Below are positions 1 through 10,882 of a stretch of 64,000 nucleotides of DNA, one piece after another. The translations under genes were made by a program, and so were the position numbers. Numbering within the stretch: the stretch's first letter is position 1; each line of letters begins with the position of its first letter. The notes below the pieces were generated by a model that worked only from the letters and a program-made list of their open reading frames with translations, had not been told where the DNA came from and did no database searches. The stretch comes from Diphasiastrum complanatum (Eukaryota > Streptophyta > Lycopodiopsida > Lycopodiales > Lycopodiaceae), in contig CM055107.1 in NCBI GenBank assembly GCA_029204225.1, positions 43,065,007 to 43,129,006 of the forward strand. Direction: 5' to 3'.

Positions 1-1920
1 GGTCTTGGAGCTTTTTGGCATCTTTGGTTCACATACCAAATTCCTGTACTGTCTTAGCCTGATTTCATACAATTTGATGTCCCTTATCTTTTTAATTTGT
101 ATGGTAGAAAGGAAATTGTATAGAGTTAAAATATAGCACTGTGATCCCCATTGTCGAGGAATGACAATTTTAATGGTGTTGTGGGTTTCTTCATTGTACT
201 AGGATAATACAAGTTATGGACCTCCTCCACTTTCTGTCCATTTCTGTTGTTGAGTTTATAATATATATTGATGGTGCAGTGTACAAAGTAGACGATACGA
301 TGAATGAATTACAAGATTAATCGGTTTAATCTGTTAGTGTAGAGACAGTATCAACAAAATTGGGCCTTAGCTTTGAAAATAGCTCATTTTGATGTTAAAT
401 ATCACTCACAAATTAGTTTGATTTTCAAATCTTCCCTGTATGCTCAATAATATCTAGTATGTCACACATGCACACAAATCTGTTTTTGTTTTTGGAATCA
501 TCATACACAGAAAAAGAGCCATAAAAGCCACATGCCTGAAATTGGACCATGCATGGAAGAGCTTAATTTTTTCAACATGTGCACCAAGAAATTGGAGTTG
601 ATGCCCATCATTTAGGAGCAACAAGATCGAAAAAATATGCTACTAGAGGAAGATTTGAAGATTGGGAGCTTCTGATTTGCCCTCATCAAAATTATCTCTC
701 ACTTTGCATCTTCCTAAACCTCCTATTCCCTTTGGCTTGCCTATTTTCTTCATAGCCACTTTATTTCATACCATACTAAGTCCACTGTTACGGGGTTGCA
801 TCAAAAGGAAGAAGTAGATTCACCATGCTTTCAATGTTCTCTCTTGCATCTATTATATAGAAAATTGAGCTAATATTACATGCAATTGACCAAAAGATGG
901 ATGAGATTGGGCAATATTTCAACACAAATTAGATCTATAAAATATGATGTAAATCATTGAAAGTGGGAGCATTATTTAAATGGAAATGCCATTATTTGCG
1001 GAGGACTATAAGTGAGCAACAAAATTTTGAGAGCACAGAGGTAGAAAAGGGATTCATGTCCTCAACAAGAGGTCTACATCGTGAGAGAACTCATAATGGT
1101 TCAAACTTGCACCTGCTACGGATTTTTAAAGTCTTCACTTCCTTTTGTGCTTGCACATGTGTCCACAATGGTACTAGTACCTCCAAATGTTTTGATTACA
1201 TTTTATGCATTCATGCCAAAATCATTGAGCATATTGTTGTTCTATAAAGCTATTGAATCACATGAAGAGCTACATGTGGCAAGGTCTAATGTCGCAATTC
1301 ATAGTGATATTGGACAACAAGAAGTGACTAAGCACAATTGATATCTTCAATAAATGCTGAAAGGAAAGATGAAGACTATCAATGCAACTCAAGGATTACA
1401 ACTAGTGAGTTCATGAGGTGAGAGAGGCTTTGACAACTCATTTATGCATGTAGACCCTCCTTATTTATTGGTAAGATAATTTTAATGGTAGTCCTAAGAG
1501 GGACTTCAAGACCAAAATACTTGCAAATTTTTTACGAATGCATGTTTTTGGTGTGTGTAAAGAATGGATTGGTAGTTTTGGAGGGTGCGTCAATCTCTAT
1601 CCAAGAGGTGACAAGGCAATAGATGTGTCGGACCTCCATAGTTGCCCAAGGAACATCTCCCATAATACTCGTGATGCAATTTCTTACTTAGAGTTGGGAA
1701 AAAAATTTAAAATATAGCTTGTAAATATTATAATATCTTTGTTGCAAGGTGACCAATATTTGTGCAATAGCATGAAATTCATCAACAAGGGAATGAAGGG
1801 AATGTGAAGCAAATGTGACAAGCCTTGGTACTTTTTAGAGGCATTGATGGAGGGAGAAAGATGGCCTTCTCCATATATGGGGTTCATGCTAGTATTGCCT
1901 TTAATATAATTGCCTCAAGG
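1..1920. other. AT-rich DNA without a recognisable gene
   Basis: No domain, splice-consistent exon chain, tRNA or repeat was recognised here. Overlapping short open frames of 86-96 codons at about 957-1341 (+) have no recognisable motif, and the same bases are open in two frames, so I do not call them genes. Confidence 0.5.
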
Positions 1921-1932
1921 TCAAAGAATTTT

Positions 1933-2075
1933 TTTCTTTTTTCTTTTTACCGAGGGGGGACGGGGGGGTCATTTCATTCTCCGAGGCCATTCCGTCGGGG
2001 AAGGGCCTTCTGTTGAGGGCTATAGCCCAAGGCGGAAGGCCCTTACCACGGCGGAAAAAAATTCTTTTTTCTTTT

Positions 2076-2127
<52 letters not shown>

Positions 2128-2210
2128 GGTTTCATTCTCCAAGGCCATTCCGTCGGGGAAGGGCCTTCAGTTAAGGGCTATAGCCCAAGGCGGAAGGCCC
2201 TTACCACGGC
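1933..2210. repeat. Two direct copies of a GC-rich hairpin unit around a 47-base G run
   Basis: Two copies (about 1933-2051 and 2060-2210) share a T-rich lead, TTTTTACCG, a G run, TTTCATTCTCC and a hairpin. In copy 1 the arms are AAGGGCCTTC (2001-2010) and GAAGGCCCTT (2035-2044), with an inner palindrome GGGCTATAGCCC (2017-2028) and outer CCGT/ACGG pairing (1992-1995 with 2048-2051). Copy 2 repeats the arms at 2159-2168 and 2193-2202. The G run spans 2080-2126. Strand-symmetric hairpins suggest a foldback or MITE-like origin, but no flanking duplication was seen. The exact G-run length may be an assembly artefact. Confidence 0.75.
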
Positions 2211-2570
2211 AAAATGGCCGAGGATGTGACCTTGCCATGAAAACTTCTTTTACTTTTTTTTTCTTTTTTTTGCCGTAATTTTTTTTTCATGTACACCTTA
2301 AGGGCGGAAGGTGCACTTAAAAAAATGTACATTTTTTACTGCACCTTCTGACATCCGTAAGGATTCTTTGTGAGTATTCCGCCCATTTTTGGGCTCATTA
2401 AAAAGCAGAATATGTCACTGATTTTAAAAAAAAAAAATTGATGCCCATTTCAGACGCGCGTCAATCCGCGTCAGCCTGCCACATTGCACTTTTGACTGGT
2501 CCAAAAAAAGTCGAAGTGCTGATTATGCTTTATAAATGGCATGTGGAAAAGTCAAAGAATCCATTACGCA

Positions 2571-2658
2571 ATGGAATGGGCCGGCGGCTCCAGACCTCAC
2601 CTAAATTTTTTTTGGAAAGCCTTATTGCGCAAAATGGCCTGTGCCCGGCCCATTCCAT
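2571..2658. repeat. Perfect 14-bp inverted repeat with 60-bp loop
   Basis: ATGGAATGGGCCGG at 2571-2584 is exactly complementary to 2645-2658. A weaker hairpin lies upstream near 2290-2335, where GTACACCTT pairs roughly with AAGGTGCAC. With the hairpins at 1.9-2.2 kb this makes a cluster of foldback-prone DNA. From 2659 to 3010 I see nothing else. Confidence 0.7.
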
Positions 2659-4541
2659 AGTACATAAGGTGCATGTAGATTTTTTTTTAAAAAAGCGAGG
2701 TGCATAGATTTCGTGCAAGGAGGTGCCTCCCTGTAAGAAAGGAAAAAATGATTTCACGCAGGGAGATTTGCAAATTGTTGAAATATGAACCCAATACAAC
2801 TACTAGGGTAGATGCATTGAAATTGGGAGAGCATGATATCAAAATGGTCTATTGTGCTAGTCTAAATGCTTAGTGCACAACAACAAAGTGAGAAATGGAA
2901 TGTTTACCAAAAACCAATACACCTTGGTGCATTTATTCATAGGAAAAAGTAGTAGGTACATTGATGAAAAAAGATATATACACCCCGAAGGGGAAGTTTA
3001 AACAGACAAGATGTTTCGCATTTGGGTTGCCAGAGAAGTATTCTACGAGGCACTCAGACTGGAGGCTTTGAGGATTCTTGAGCTATGTCAGGATGCAGGA
3101 GGTAACTCTTTGCCAATGAGGTTTTTTAATATCAGACAAGAAGTTTTGAACATTATTGCATAAAAATGAAGAAACCTTTCTAGTTAAAACAAAGTTTGCA
3201 CTATACATTGGATTCTGAGTAAAAATGTTTTTATTTTTAAGACTCTTTTGGTGTTGGGGGGGAGAGGGAATTCCATTATATTTAATAGCCACGCTGACTT
3301 TATAGACTGTGCACACGATCTCCTGGAATTCTGCCTGGAACTTGCTTAATTCTGGAGCTCTGCAAACGTCATACACCGTCTGCATCTTATAAGAAGTTTC
3401 TATAAGAAAAAGGATGAACATATGTTGGTTTCACATCTGTAGCTTAAGCATTAATACGTTATGCTAATTGAAATTCAGGCTTAGGCTTGTTACAGATTGA
3501 CATTGAGATTCGATTGTTTTGAGCAAAGTACCAAATAATGAAATTCATGTGAAAAACAGCAGGTTTCAAGCGTTTTTAGCATGGATTGCAATAAGAGACC
3601 ATAAAAGTACCTTGTACATTTTTTAGCTTCCAAAGGATAGTATACAAAATGCTATGCCTGCAAACTCATTTAAACAAATTTCAAATTCTGGCTGGGAGTA
3701 AAATAATCAATTGAGAAAATTTGAAGCCCTTTGCATTGAGAATTATTATTATTTTTAAACTTGATTTGACAATGTGTTTTTTGTGCATGTTATAGGATCT
3801 CTGGAATCTGCTACAAACACTTTCACGAAATATTTTACATCTATCAGGTTGAGGTTTGGGGACTACCTTTTTGACTCCATATCTTCTGCGATGGAACCTA
3901 TCCTGACCACTGAGGCAAAAGAAGAAGCGAAGCTAGCAACAAAGCGTGTGATGTGGAGGTGACATTGAATGTTTTTACATTTGCATGGTACAATTTGTTT
4001 ATGTGTTTTTTCTACTGTAATCCAACTTGATTTGTTCAATTGGACAGATATTTCTTTCATCTCAAAGCGAAGCATGCCGTGGAGGAAATGCCTCAGGTAA
4101 TGGATATGTGGAATCAAATCTCCATGAAGAAGGAGGTTTCTATGTACTCTGCAAAGGCCAATCTCAACAGAAAAAATGGCCCGAGTGAGTGGGAAGTGAA
4201 GTTCTGTCCTTGGTGGATAGACTTCAAGGAGGGAGAATGTCCTCCCTCGGAAAAAACACAGTACCAGCTGCATGAGAAAGGACATTTGGTTGTGGATGAT
4301 GATGATGATGCAACAGCGACAGAGATGGCACTGAGGTCCTTCCTTACTGCCGCTCCCGAGAAGCCTCAGGTTGTAGAGAAGAAGAGGAAGAAGAAAGTTG
4401 ATGATGTTATGTAGCTTATAGACGTATTCACAACAACCTTTTAACTTTGCTCCATCTTCGTGTTATTTTTTTGGTTAATTATTGCTTGCTTTAAATCTTA
4501 TTCCATTTATAATTCAAATGTGTCTTTGTTTCTATGTACAG

Positions 4542-5159
4542 GGATCCCATGCCTTACATGCCTGCTAAAAGAAGACGTGAGGAGTATGAGTACATGAAAG
4601 TGGACATGTTAGGTGTTAACACCAAGTTAACATCTACTATTGAGGTCATTGTGGGTGATGTAAACATGGTAAGGGAAGGATTATCTCATGGGGACAATCT
4701 ACAAGAATATCAAGCCATGAAATGCTTTATGGAAAGAAATAATTCTTCTAGGAGGATTAGGAAAGATAAGAGCACCACCTATAGTGCCGACATCATCATT
4801 GTGGACTTGCCATCAGGGTATACAATTGATGGTGTCGTTGGCGATGGGTCCACGTGGAACAAATGGTCTGATGAGACACTTGAGGCCAGCCTAGATATAT
4901 GCATGGTTGTATTGGATGACAGTGGTTGGATCATCCTTATCTGTCCCCCCACTCATAGATTGCAAGTTGAGATTCAGATCGACCGACAGAAGTTGGCTAT
5001 TCAAAGACGTGTTGTGCTGAGAGGAATTGACGAGGAGTCACCTCAAATCTTCTCACCAAGGAGGTCTCAAAGAGAAAGATCCAAGCCTAGGAGGCTTACA
5101 TATGGAATTCAACTCCACTAATTGTGCTTATTTTTGGAAGAGGAGAGGATGGCATGAAT
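4542..5159 (+). other. Exon 4 of the methyltransferase-like gene: motif IV region
   Basis: The acceptor is TGTACAG at 4535-4541 and the donor is AAT|GTAAGT at 5159/5160. Near 4790 the frame reads SADIIIVDLPSGY, a hydrophobic strand ending in D-x-P-x, where catalytic DPPY-type motifs sit. It is followed by WSDETLEASLDICMVVL and GWIILICPP, a helix-strand pattern like motif V. The tetrad is DLPS rather than D/N/S-P-P-Y/F/W, so catalysis is doubtful or the family is divergent. An SR/KR-rich linker leads to a frameshift near 5100. After it, another frame continues with PLIVLIFGRGEDGMN and splices in phase to exon 5. Confidence 0.55.
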
Positions 5160-5401
5160 GTAAGTTGTGATTTTTTTGTTGCAAGTTCGTTCACATGCAG
5201 TGCTTGCATATTTATGAAAATTAATGCACTATAACTTGGATCTTCTTCGATACATATAGTTTCATAATCATAAATTTGCTTGGAAGTATGTAAGTATGTG
5301 ACTATGTGAGTATAATTTCATAGTTATAAATTTGCTTGGAAGATCTATTTATATAAGTATGTGAGTTGCTTGTTCTGACATAATGTTGTCGTTATTTGCA
5401 G

Positions 5402-5762
5402 ATGCACTTTATGGATGTATATCTTCTCTCGAAAAAAGGGTCCATGCCCTTAATTGACCAAAATCGGTCAAAATATTTTGATACCGGCTTGTTGGATGTG
5501 GATAGTGATATTTGAACACACTATTTGCCACATTCAGAGTGGTCTAAAGACACAAGGAACAATAGGCCAATACGAGGTAGTTCTGAAAAAAGTGAATCTT
5601 TCATGTTATTCTTGCTTTCCGCATTCTACCTCGAGGGTGGTGTGGCGTTGGACCTACATGTAGGTGTAGGTACCTCGGTCCTTGTTGCTTGAAAGGCTGG
5701 TGTCCACCTTTTTGGTATGGACAACGATGAAGAATGCATAAGTTGGTTGAAAGAGAATAGAG
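5402..5762 (+). other. Exon 5 of the methyltransferase-like gene: AdoMet-binding motif I
   Basis: One frame stays open from 5402 to 5762 apart from two TGA codons (5513, 5690). It reads a helix (KSESFMLFLLSAFYLEGG), then VALDLHVGVGTSVLVA, then AGVHLFGMDNDEEC. Beta-class amino-MTases end in this layout: a helix before motif I, D-x-x-x-G-x-G-T with the Gly-rich AdoMet loop, then G-x-D/E-x-D. The TGA at 5690 lies between the loop helix and the next strand and may be a CGA (Arg) decayed to TGA. The acceptor is ATTTGCAG|ATG and the donor AG|GTGAG. Confidence 0.65.
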
Positions 5763-5963
5763 GTGAGACTTGATTGTCAGAAGAAAGTGGGAAAATGTTT
5801 AGGTGCATTGTTTTTTGCTTTTGAAATTAGCTGTGTAACGGTTTTTTTGTCTTGTGTAGTCATGGAGGCAAGCGTGGCTGTACCAGGTCCGTCAACAGAA
5901 GAACCTATCATGTTATTTGAGTTTGGGTCCGAGGCATTTGTGTTGGGCTCTCCTGGATGCTAG

Positions 5964-6135
5964 TGAGTATGTCCATTTGGCTGTTAAAAATTGGATTTGT
6001 TAACTTTTTGATTTATATGACATTTAAATGACTTAGTGATTTGCCATGCTATGCTAAATCAATGGCCAGGGTGATGGAGGCGATGCATGACGAGGTTAAT
6101 GGCATGCCATGTGCATTCAATTTTAACTATTCTCA
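5964..6135. other. Junction between the methyltransferase-like pseudogene and copia A
   Basis: No LTR, primer site or target-site duplication was seen between the last exon of the methyltransferase-like gene and the first copia codons near 6136. The copia 5' LTR and the first half of gag are missing, so the join looks like a deletion or truncated insertion rather than a clean integration. Confidence 0.4.
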
Positions 6136-6723
6136 TTGCGCAGAAAGTCGCAAAACTCGCAAGTGATTTACTTGCAGAATGTCAAAACCCCAGTCTCACA
6201 AGAGAAGCAACTCAATTACTTGCTACATTCCTTACCACGATCGTTTCAAACAACTCGGACATTGTTGGCTAAAGATCTTACTATGACCTTCGACAAGGCA
6301 GTCATTGACATCAAAGAAGAAGTTGAAGCCAAAGAGCACTACGACGACAAGAACGAGTCTGATCATGCTCTGTACAACAATAAAGACCAGTCGAAGAAGA
6401 AGGCTCAACCTAAGAGAGAGTCGACAAAGAGAACAAATCAAAACCAACAGAAGCAGGGAACCCAAGAAAGCAGATCGAAAAGAAGGAACAAGCAGCAAGG
6501 CAACGACAAGAAGACATGCGAGAAATACAGACGTGACAGCCACACAATGGATAAATGTTGGTTGAATCCAAAGATTGAGTGTATATATTGTCATAAGAAA
6601 GGTCATGCAGCCGTGGATTGCTACGACAATCCAAGGAACAAGAAGACGCAAAGCAAGAAGGAGAGCACTAACAACACATCATACGTGGAGGAGTATGAAT
6701 TCTCAAAGATGGCTGAAGACTGA
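6136..6723 (+). pseudogene. Copia A gag, C-terminal part with two zinc knuckles
   Basis: The frame starts in the middle of a copia Gag: the stretch near 6210-6300 resembles the helical end of the UBN2-type domain. A Lys/Gln-rich linker follows, then two CCHC knuckles. The first has Tyr where the second Cys belongs (C-x2-Y-x4-H-x4-C, about 6520-6560); the second, CIYCHKKGHAAVDC, is canonical. Gag packages the element RNA. The N-terminal half, 5'UTR and 5' LTR are missing. A TGA at 6721 separates it from protease, but homology continues beyond it. Confidence 0.8.
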
Positions 6724-7260
6724 ACTAGCAGAAATCCTACTGCGCACTGATATATGTGCAACATCCACATCCGATATTCAAGACTTAGTTCTTGACTCAG
6801 GAGCCACGTCACACTTTGTGATGACAAGGCAGATGATCGCCGACTTTTGACAAACCGACTCCTCCAGATATATCGTTCTAGGAGATGGATCGTGACATGA
6901 AGTAAGCGACACTAGAGCACTTTGGCTGAGCACCAATGGCAGAGATAGAAGACTGGATGACGTCTTGTATGTGCCCACACTGTAGAAAGATCTACTATTA
7001 GTTGCTAGAATAGCAGATGCAGGCATGTGTGTGACATTCACAGATCAGACATGCAATGTGATTGATGCCAACTCCAGTACACTCATCACACAAGGTAGAT
7101 GAAGAGAAAATTTGTATCACCTGAAGGTACGCCTACTGACAGAGCAGGCTCATCAAGTCTGTGAGTCTACAAATGTTATTGACACAAGAGACTATTGCAC
7201 ATCAAGGATGCAAACCTGACACCTTGTACGCATGCAACAAAGGGAAGATGTCACGTACAC
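6724..7260 (+). pseudogene. Copia A protease and pre-integrase region, stop-ridden
   Basis: The retropepsin active site is intact as LDSGATSH near 6793-6815. The same frame then meets TGA after IADF (6849), another TGA near 6897, a TAG near 6984 and a TGA near 7100. Recognisable protease C-terminal sequence (DVLYVP, LLVARI) continues through the stops, so these are point lesions in a formerly continuous polyprotein. The integrase zinc-binding segment follows around 7160-7260. Confidence 0.75.
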
Positions 7261-8108
7261 CTTTCACAAAGGATTCATTCAGAGCGACGGAACTCCTGGA
7301 GCTGATACACTCAGACATCTACGGACCCTTTGATGTACTATATGTCAAGGGATCAATATATTATATCACCTTTATTGATGATTACAGTAAGTTTTTCATT
7401 GTCTATTTCATCCACAACAAATCTCAAGCTCTTGATAAGTTTACAGAATATGTAAACGGGGCTGAGAAGTGGATCGAAAAGAAAGTCAAGTAGATCAAGA
7501 CCGACAAGGGAGGAAAATACATCTCCAACCATTTTACCAACTTTTGTAAAAGTTGTGGTATTCTCCACATGAAGACAATAGCCTACACACCATAGCATAA
7601 CGGTGTAGCAGAGAGGAAGAACAGAACTCTCATGGAAGCTGCAAGATCTATGATGGCCTATTCAAAGGCATCAAGATCACTATGGGTTGAGGCAGTAGCT
7701 ACAGTCGTCTACCTACAGAACAGGACAGGCAAATCAAGCGTTGCTCACACTACCCCACACGAGGTATGGTGGAGAAGCAAGCCCAATCTAGCTCACCTTC
7801 GGATATTCGGATGTGTAACATACACACACATACCAGACAAGAAGAGGAACGAAAAGCAAAAGCAAGGATTCGTGGTTGCCTTTGATATACACTCTGCATA
7901 CTATAGAGTATACATGCTTAAAACCAATGAAGTGAAGACTACCAGAGATTTCAAATTTGACGAGACAAGAACAATGGTTGAGGAAGATCCCATCAGCTAT
8001 GAAGTTCTCAACAGACAGTACTACGACTTACCCACATCGACAGAGGGAGCGGACCCTGAGCATTCAGATAAAAATACTCAAATTCTAGCTGAACTGAATG
8101 ATAGTTGA
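7161..8108 (+). pseudogene. Copia A integrase core and C-terminal domain
   Basis: The RNase H-fold triad is readable: D in LIHSDIYGPF, D in IKTDKGGKY, E in HNGVAERKN. In-frame TAGs lie just before the second Asp (7491-7493) and just before HNGVAE (about 7590), each easily explained by one C-to-T change. Downstream, LRIFGCVTYTHIP is the copia-specific C-terminal signature. Integrase joins element cDNA to the chromosome. The triad residues are present but the frame cannot give a full protein. Confidence 0.85.
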
Positions 8109-9765
8109 GACGACGAGCGGACCAACATATCAAAAGTAACCATTACACCGGCGATACACCGAGGTCCGGCAATCAGCAGGCAGGACAAAGGCAAAGCAGT
8201 TGATGAGGCTATATTATCTCCAAGGAGATCTACAAGACAAAGAAGGGCACCTGTCAGATATATACCTGACAGCTCATCTTCTGCTTAAGAAGAATTCTGG
8301 GATTCAATAGTGAACCACAGACTTATAAAGAAGCCATCAACTGTCCAAACAAGGACAAGTGGATCTAGACCATGGAAGATGAAATGGGCTCCATGAAGCA
8401 AAACAAGGTATGGACTCTCGAGCCACTACCAGTCAACATAAAGACTATCAAATGTAAGTGGGTCTACAAGCACAAGTATGGACCAGATGGGAATGTACTA
8501 AGATACAAAGCCAGGATAGTTGCAAAGGGCTTCTGACAAAGGTATGACATTGATTATACAGAGACATTCTCTCATGTTGTGAAAAAAATGTCTCTATGCA
8601 TATTATTTGCATACGCAGTTGCCTATGATTTGAGGATCCACATTATAGATGAGAAGACAGCCTTCTTGCATGGGGAGCTGAAAGAGGAGGCCTACATGGA
8701 CCAACCACCAGGTTTTACCTACGAGTCACTTGTTGACTATGCCTGCAGAATGCATAGAAGCATCTTTGGACTGAAACAATCCGCCAGGCAGTGGTACAAG
8801 AAGAAGGATCACACATTAAGATCCTTAGGCTTCCAGCCTTTAATGGTTGATTACAACGTTTATGTGAAGGTCATAAACGGAGAGATCATCATAGTCGGTG
8901 TCTATGTAGATGACACTCTGATCCTGTCACAGAGCGACAATCTGATTGAGCAGGTGAAGGAAGATATTTAGAGGCACTTCAAAATATCTGCCTCGAAATA
9001 TCAAGATACATTCAAAAGATCATTGATGATTTCGACATGACGGATTGCAAGGGAGTAAATATTCCAATGGTTTTTGGCACAATGCTGACAAATGAAGACT
9101 TTCTTAGAGATAAAGTAGAACAGCAAGCAATAGAACATAAGTCTTACAGAAGGCTTATTGATTATTTGATGTACTTGGCAGACAATACGCGACCAGACAT
9201 TGCTTATGTAGTGTTCAGGTTGAGTCAATTTAATATCAATCCAGGTCCAACGCACTAGAAGATTGCCAAGAGGATATATTTGTAGAACAAAAAGAACTAT
9301 AGCCTATGCTATTGTTGAGATGCAATATTCAAGATTAAATCCTATAGTGATGCAAGCTGGGCATCCCTGAAAGATGGCAATAAAAGCATCTCAGAAGGAT
9401 GCACCATATCAGCCAATGCGACGGTTATCTGGATCAGCAGGAAGCAAACAATAACTGCCCAATCATCCTGTAAGGCAGAATATGTTGTCGCCGCCAAGAT
9501 GGCCAATGAGCTGACCTGACAGAGCATTGATGAACCGTTGATCCTGCACATGGACAACACCTCTGCTATTCATCTGACAAAAGACCCAGTGTTTCACTCC
9601 AAAATGAAGCACATCGCCATCAAGTATCACTTGATCAGAGATTTGGTTGAGAAGAATGAGCTAAAGACCGTCTTCATACCGACGAAGCAGATGGTAGCTG
9701 AAATTTTTACAAAGGCATTGGACAAGACAATGTTTGAAAGACAGAGAGCCAACCTAGAAATTTGA
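8109..9765 (+). pseudogene. Copia A reverse transcriptase and RNase H
   Basis: The linker to RT spans about 8109-8400. RT motifs follow: KWVYKHKYGPDG, the first catalytic Asp in HIIDEKTAFLHG (about 8645), the C-terminal side IFGLKQSARQWY, and VYVDDTLILS with both Asp of the YVDD box. RNase H follows from about 9340 (YSDASWASLKD) to MAEIFTKAL-like sequence near 9700. TGA and TAG codons interrupt at least at about 8533, 8970, 9256 and 9517. RT and RNase H copy genomic RNA into cDNA in the cytoplasmic particle. The catalytic residues survive; the frame does not. Confidence 0.85.
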
Positions 9766-10868
9766 AAATTACGAACTTTGAGAGGGAGCTCAAGAAACTA
9801 AGATTTTCTGTCTTTCAAAGCCTTAACATTTTTCCTTAGTTTTTCCTTTGTTGTTTTTCACGACTGTGCACTTTTAACTATATTTCGCACAGTTTGCATT
9901 TTTGAACTGTTTTGTCACACAGTTCACATTTTTTGGGTCATGAGAAAAATTCATTCCTAGGTCTAAAACAGTTAGAAAATCACATTGTTGCTAAAATGCC
10001 TTAGAGAAGTTTTAGGACTACTGTCAGCTTTTTTGCCTTTCAGGAAAAAGCGACACTTGCCCTTAGAAAGATACACTATCCTTAGAGCTATTTTCTACCC
10101 TAAAGTCGGCTTTTTCGCCTTTTGGAAAAAAGCAACACCGGCCCTTGAAAAGGCGACACCTGCCCTTAAAGTCACAAAAGTGTCTTTTGGCAAAATGCGA
10201 AGGTCTGCAGCGTGAAGGCAGGGTGTAACGAACAGAAGGCGGCTAATTCACGGAGGACAATGAATCAGTTTTGTTTAAGGCTAATGCATTTTCTTTTGAT
10301 TAGATCTTTTAATTTAATCAAATCCTTGGATTGATCACATAAAGGATTAACGAAGGATACAGATAGATATATACAGAGCATATAGAATTTCCTGAACGTA
10401 GCACTCAATGAGACGCGTATCAAGGATGAAAATATAGATCTAGCCATAACTAGTTCCTTTTGTGAGAAGAAAACACCTCTCTCACGCCGACACGCTGATC
10501 TGGAAAACAGACAGTGCTCAAAAAAGAATTTCAATGTATACTAGATTCTGATATTATAGACGAGTACATCCTTTTATGCTCAATGTGTAATCTGTGAATG
10601 TTGTGATGCTTGTTCATTTTATTAGTAGATATATTTTTTGATGTCATTAAGACATTATCTACTGTTCATAAATACATAGTCAGATTAGCAGTAGCTATCT
10701 GCTTGTTCGGAGGATGACTGATCGTGGCTTGAAGCAATAGACTTCACCGACATATCGGCTCCACCTGACTGACAACAACAATCAACCAGAGAGCCCGTTA
10801 CATTACCAACAGTGGTCCCAGAGCAATTCGATTGCGCAGCCTTGTCAGAGTCATTTCGAGACTCCATC
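9766..10868 (+). repeat. Probable LTR-type DNA after copia A
   Basis: The segment follows copia A RNase H and a purine-rich GAGAGGGAGCTC (about 9779-9790), and ends just before a + strand copia primer site. It is non-coding, with TTTTTC-rich stretches and several GCCCTT/AAAGTCGG-like short repeats between 10020 and 10200. I could not find a matching second copy or exact TG...CA ends, so the LTR call rests on position. Confidence 0.4.
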
Positions 10869-10870
10869 AG

Positions 10871-10882
10871 TGGTATCAGAGC
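10871..10882 (+). other. Copia primer-binding site (initiator tRNA-Met), + strand
   Basis: TGGTATCAGAGC matches the primer-binding site typical of plant Ty1/copia elements. A related GTGGTCCCAGAGC lies at 10812-10824. A primer site here means an LTR lies to its left and an element interior should follow on the right, yet the DNA to the right is minus-strand gag of another element. Confidence 0.6.

Larger units (their letters stand above)
3011..5963 (+). pseudogene. Six-exon amino-methyltransferase-like pseudogene (permuted, beta-class motif order)
   Basis: Exons inferred from GT-AG borders with matching phases: 3011-3101, 3796-3958, 4048-4410, 4542-5159, 5402-5762, 5860-5963. The joins are phase 1, 2, 2, 0 and 1, and all keep the frame except for one shift inside exon 4. 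The model is about 566 codons. Exons 1-3 are helical and charged, ending in an acidic run (DDDDD) and a KKRKKK basic patch. Exon 4 carries a motif IV-like VDLPSGY; exon 5 carries a motif I-like DLHVGVGTS, followed by LFGMDND as expected for the acidic end of the second strand. IV before I is the beta-class amino-MTase order. Lesions: a frameshift near 5100, TGA at 5513-5515 and TGA at 5690-5692. Known: the fold transfers methyl from AdoMet to adenine or cytosine amino groups. Inferred: this copy descends from such an enzyme and is dead. The start at 3011 is the first Met after an in-frame TAA and is uncertain. Copia A begins just downstream. Confidence 0.6.

Noticed and set aside
957-1341. Overlapping + strand frames of 96 and 86 codons
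   Set aside because: No motif, two frames open over the same bases and no splice-consistent partner.
3083-3421. 112-codon minus-strand frame
   Set aside because: It overlaps the inferred first exon and intron of the methyltransferase-like gene on the other strand and has no motif.
3290-3430. Additional exon of the methyltransferase-like gene (ADFIDCAHDLLEFCLELA)
   Set aside because: Protein-like by eye, but the exon before and the exon after already join in phase without it, and it contains a stop.
10871-10882. tRNA gene fragment (tRNA-Met 3' end)
   Set aside because: The 12 bases are a retrotransposon primer site; no acceptor, anticodon or T-arm structure surrounds them.
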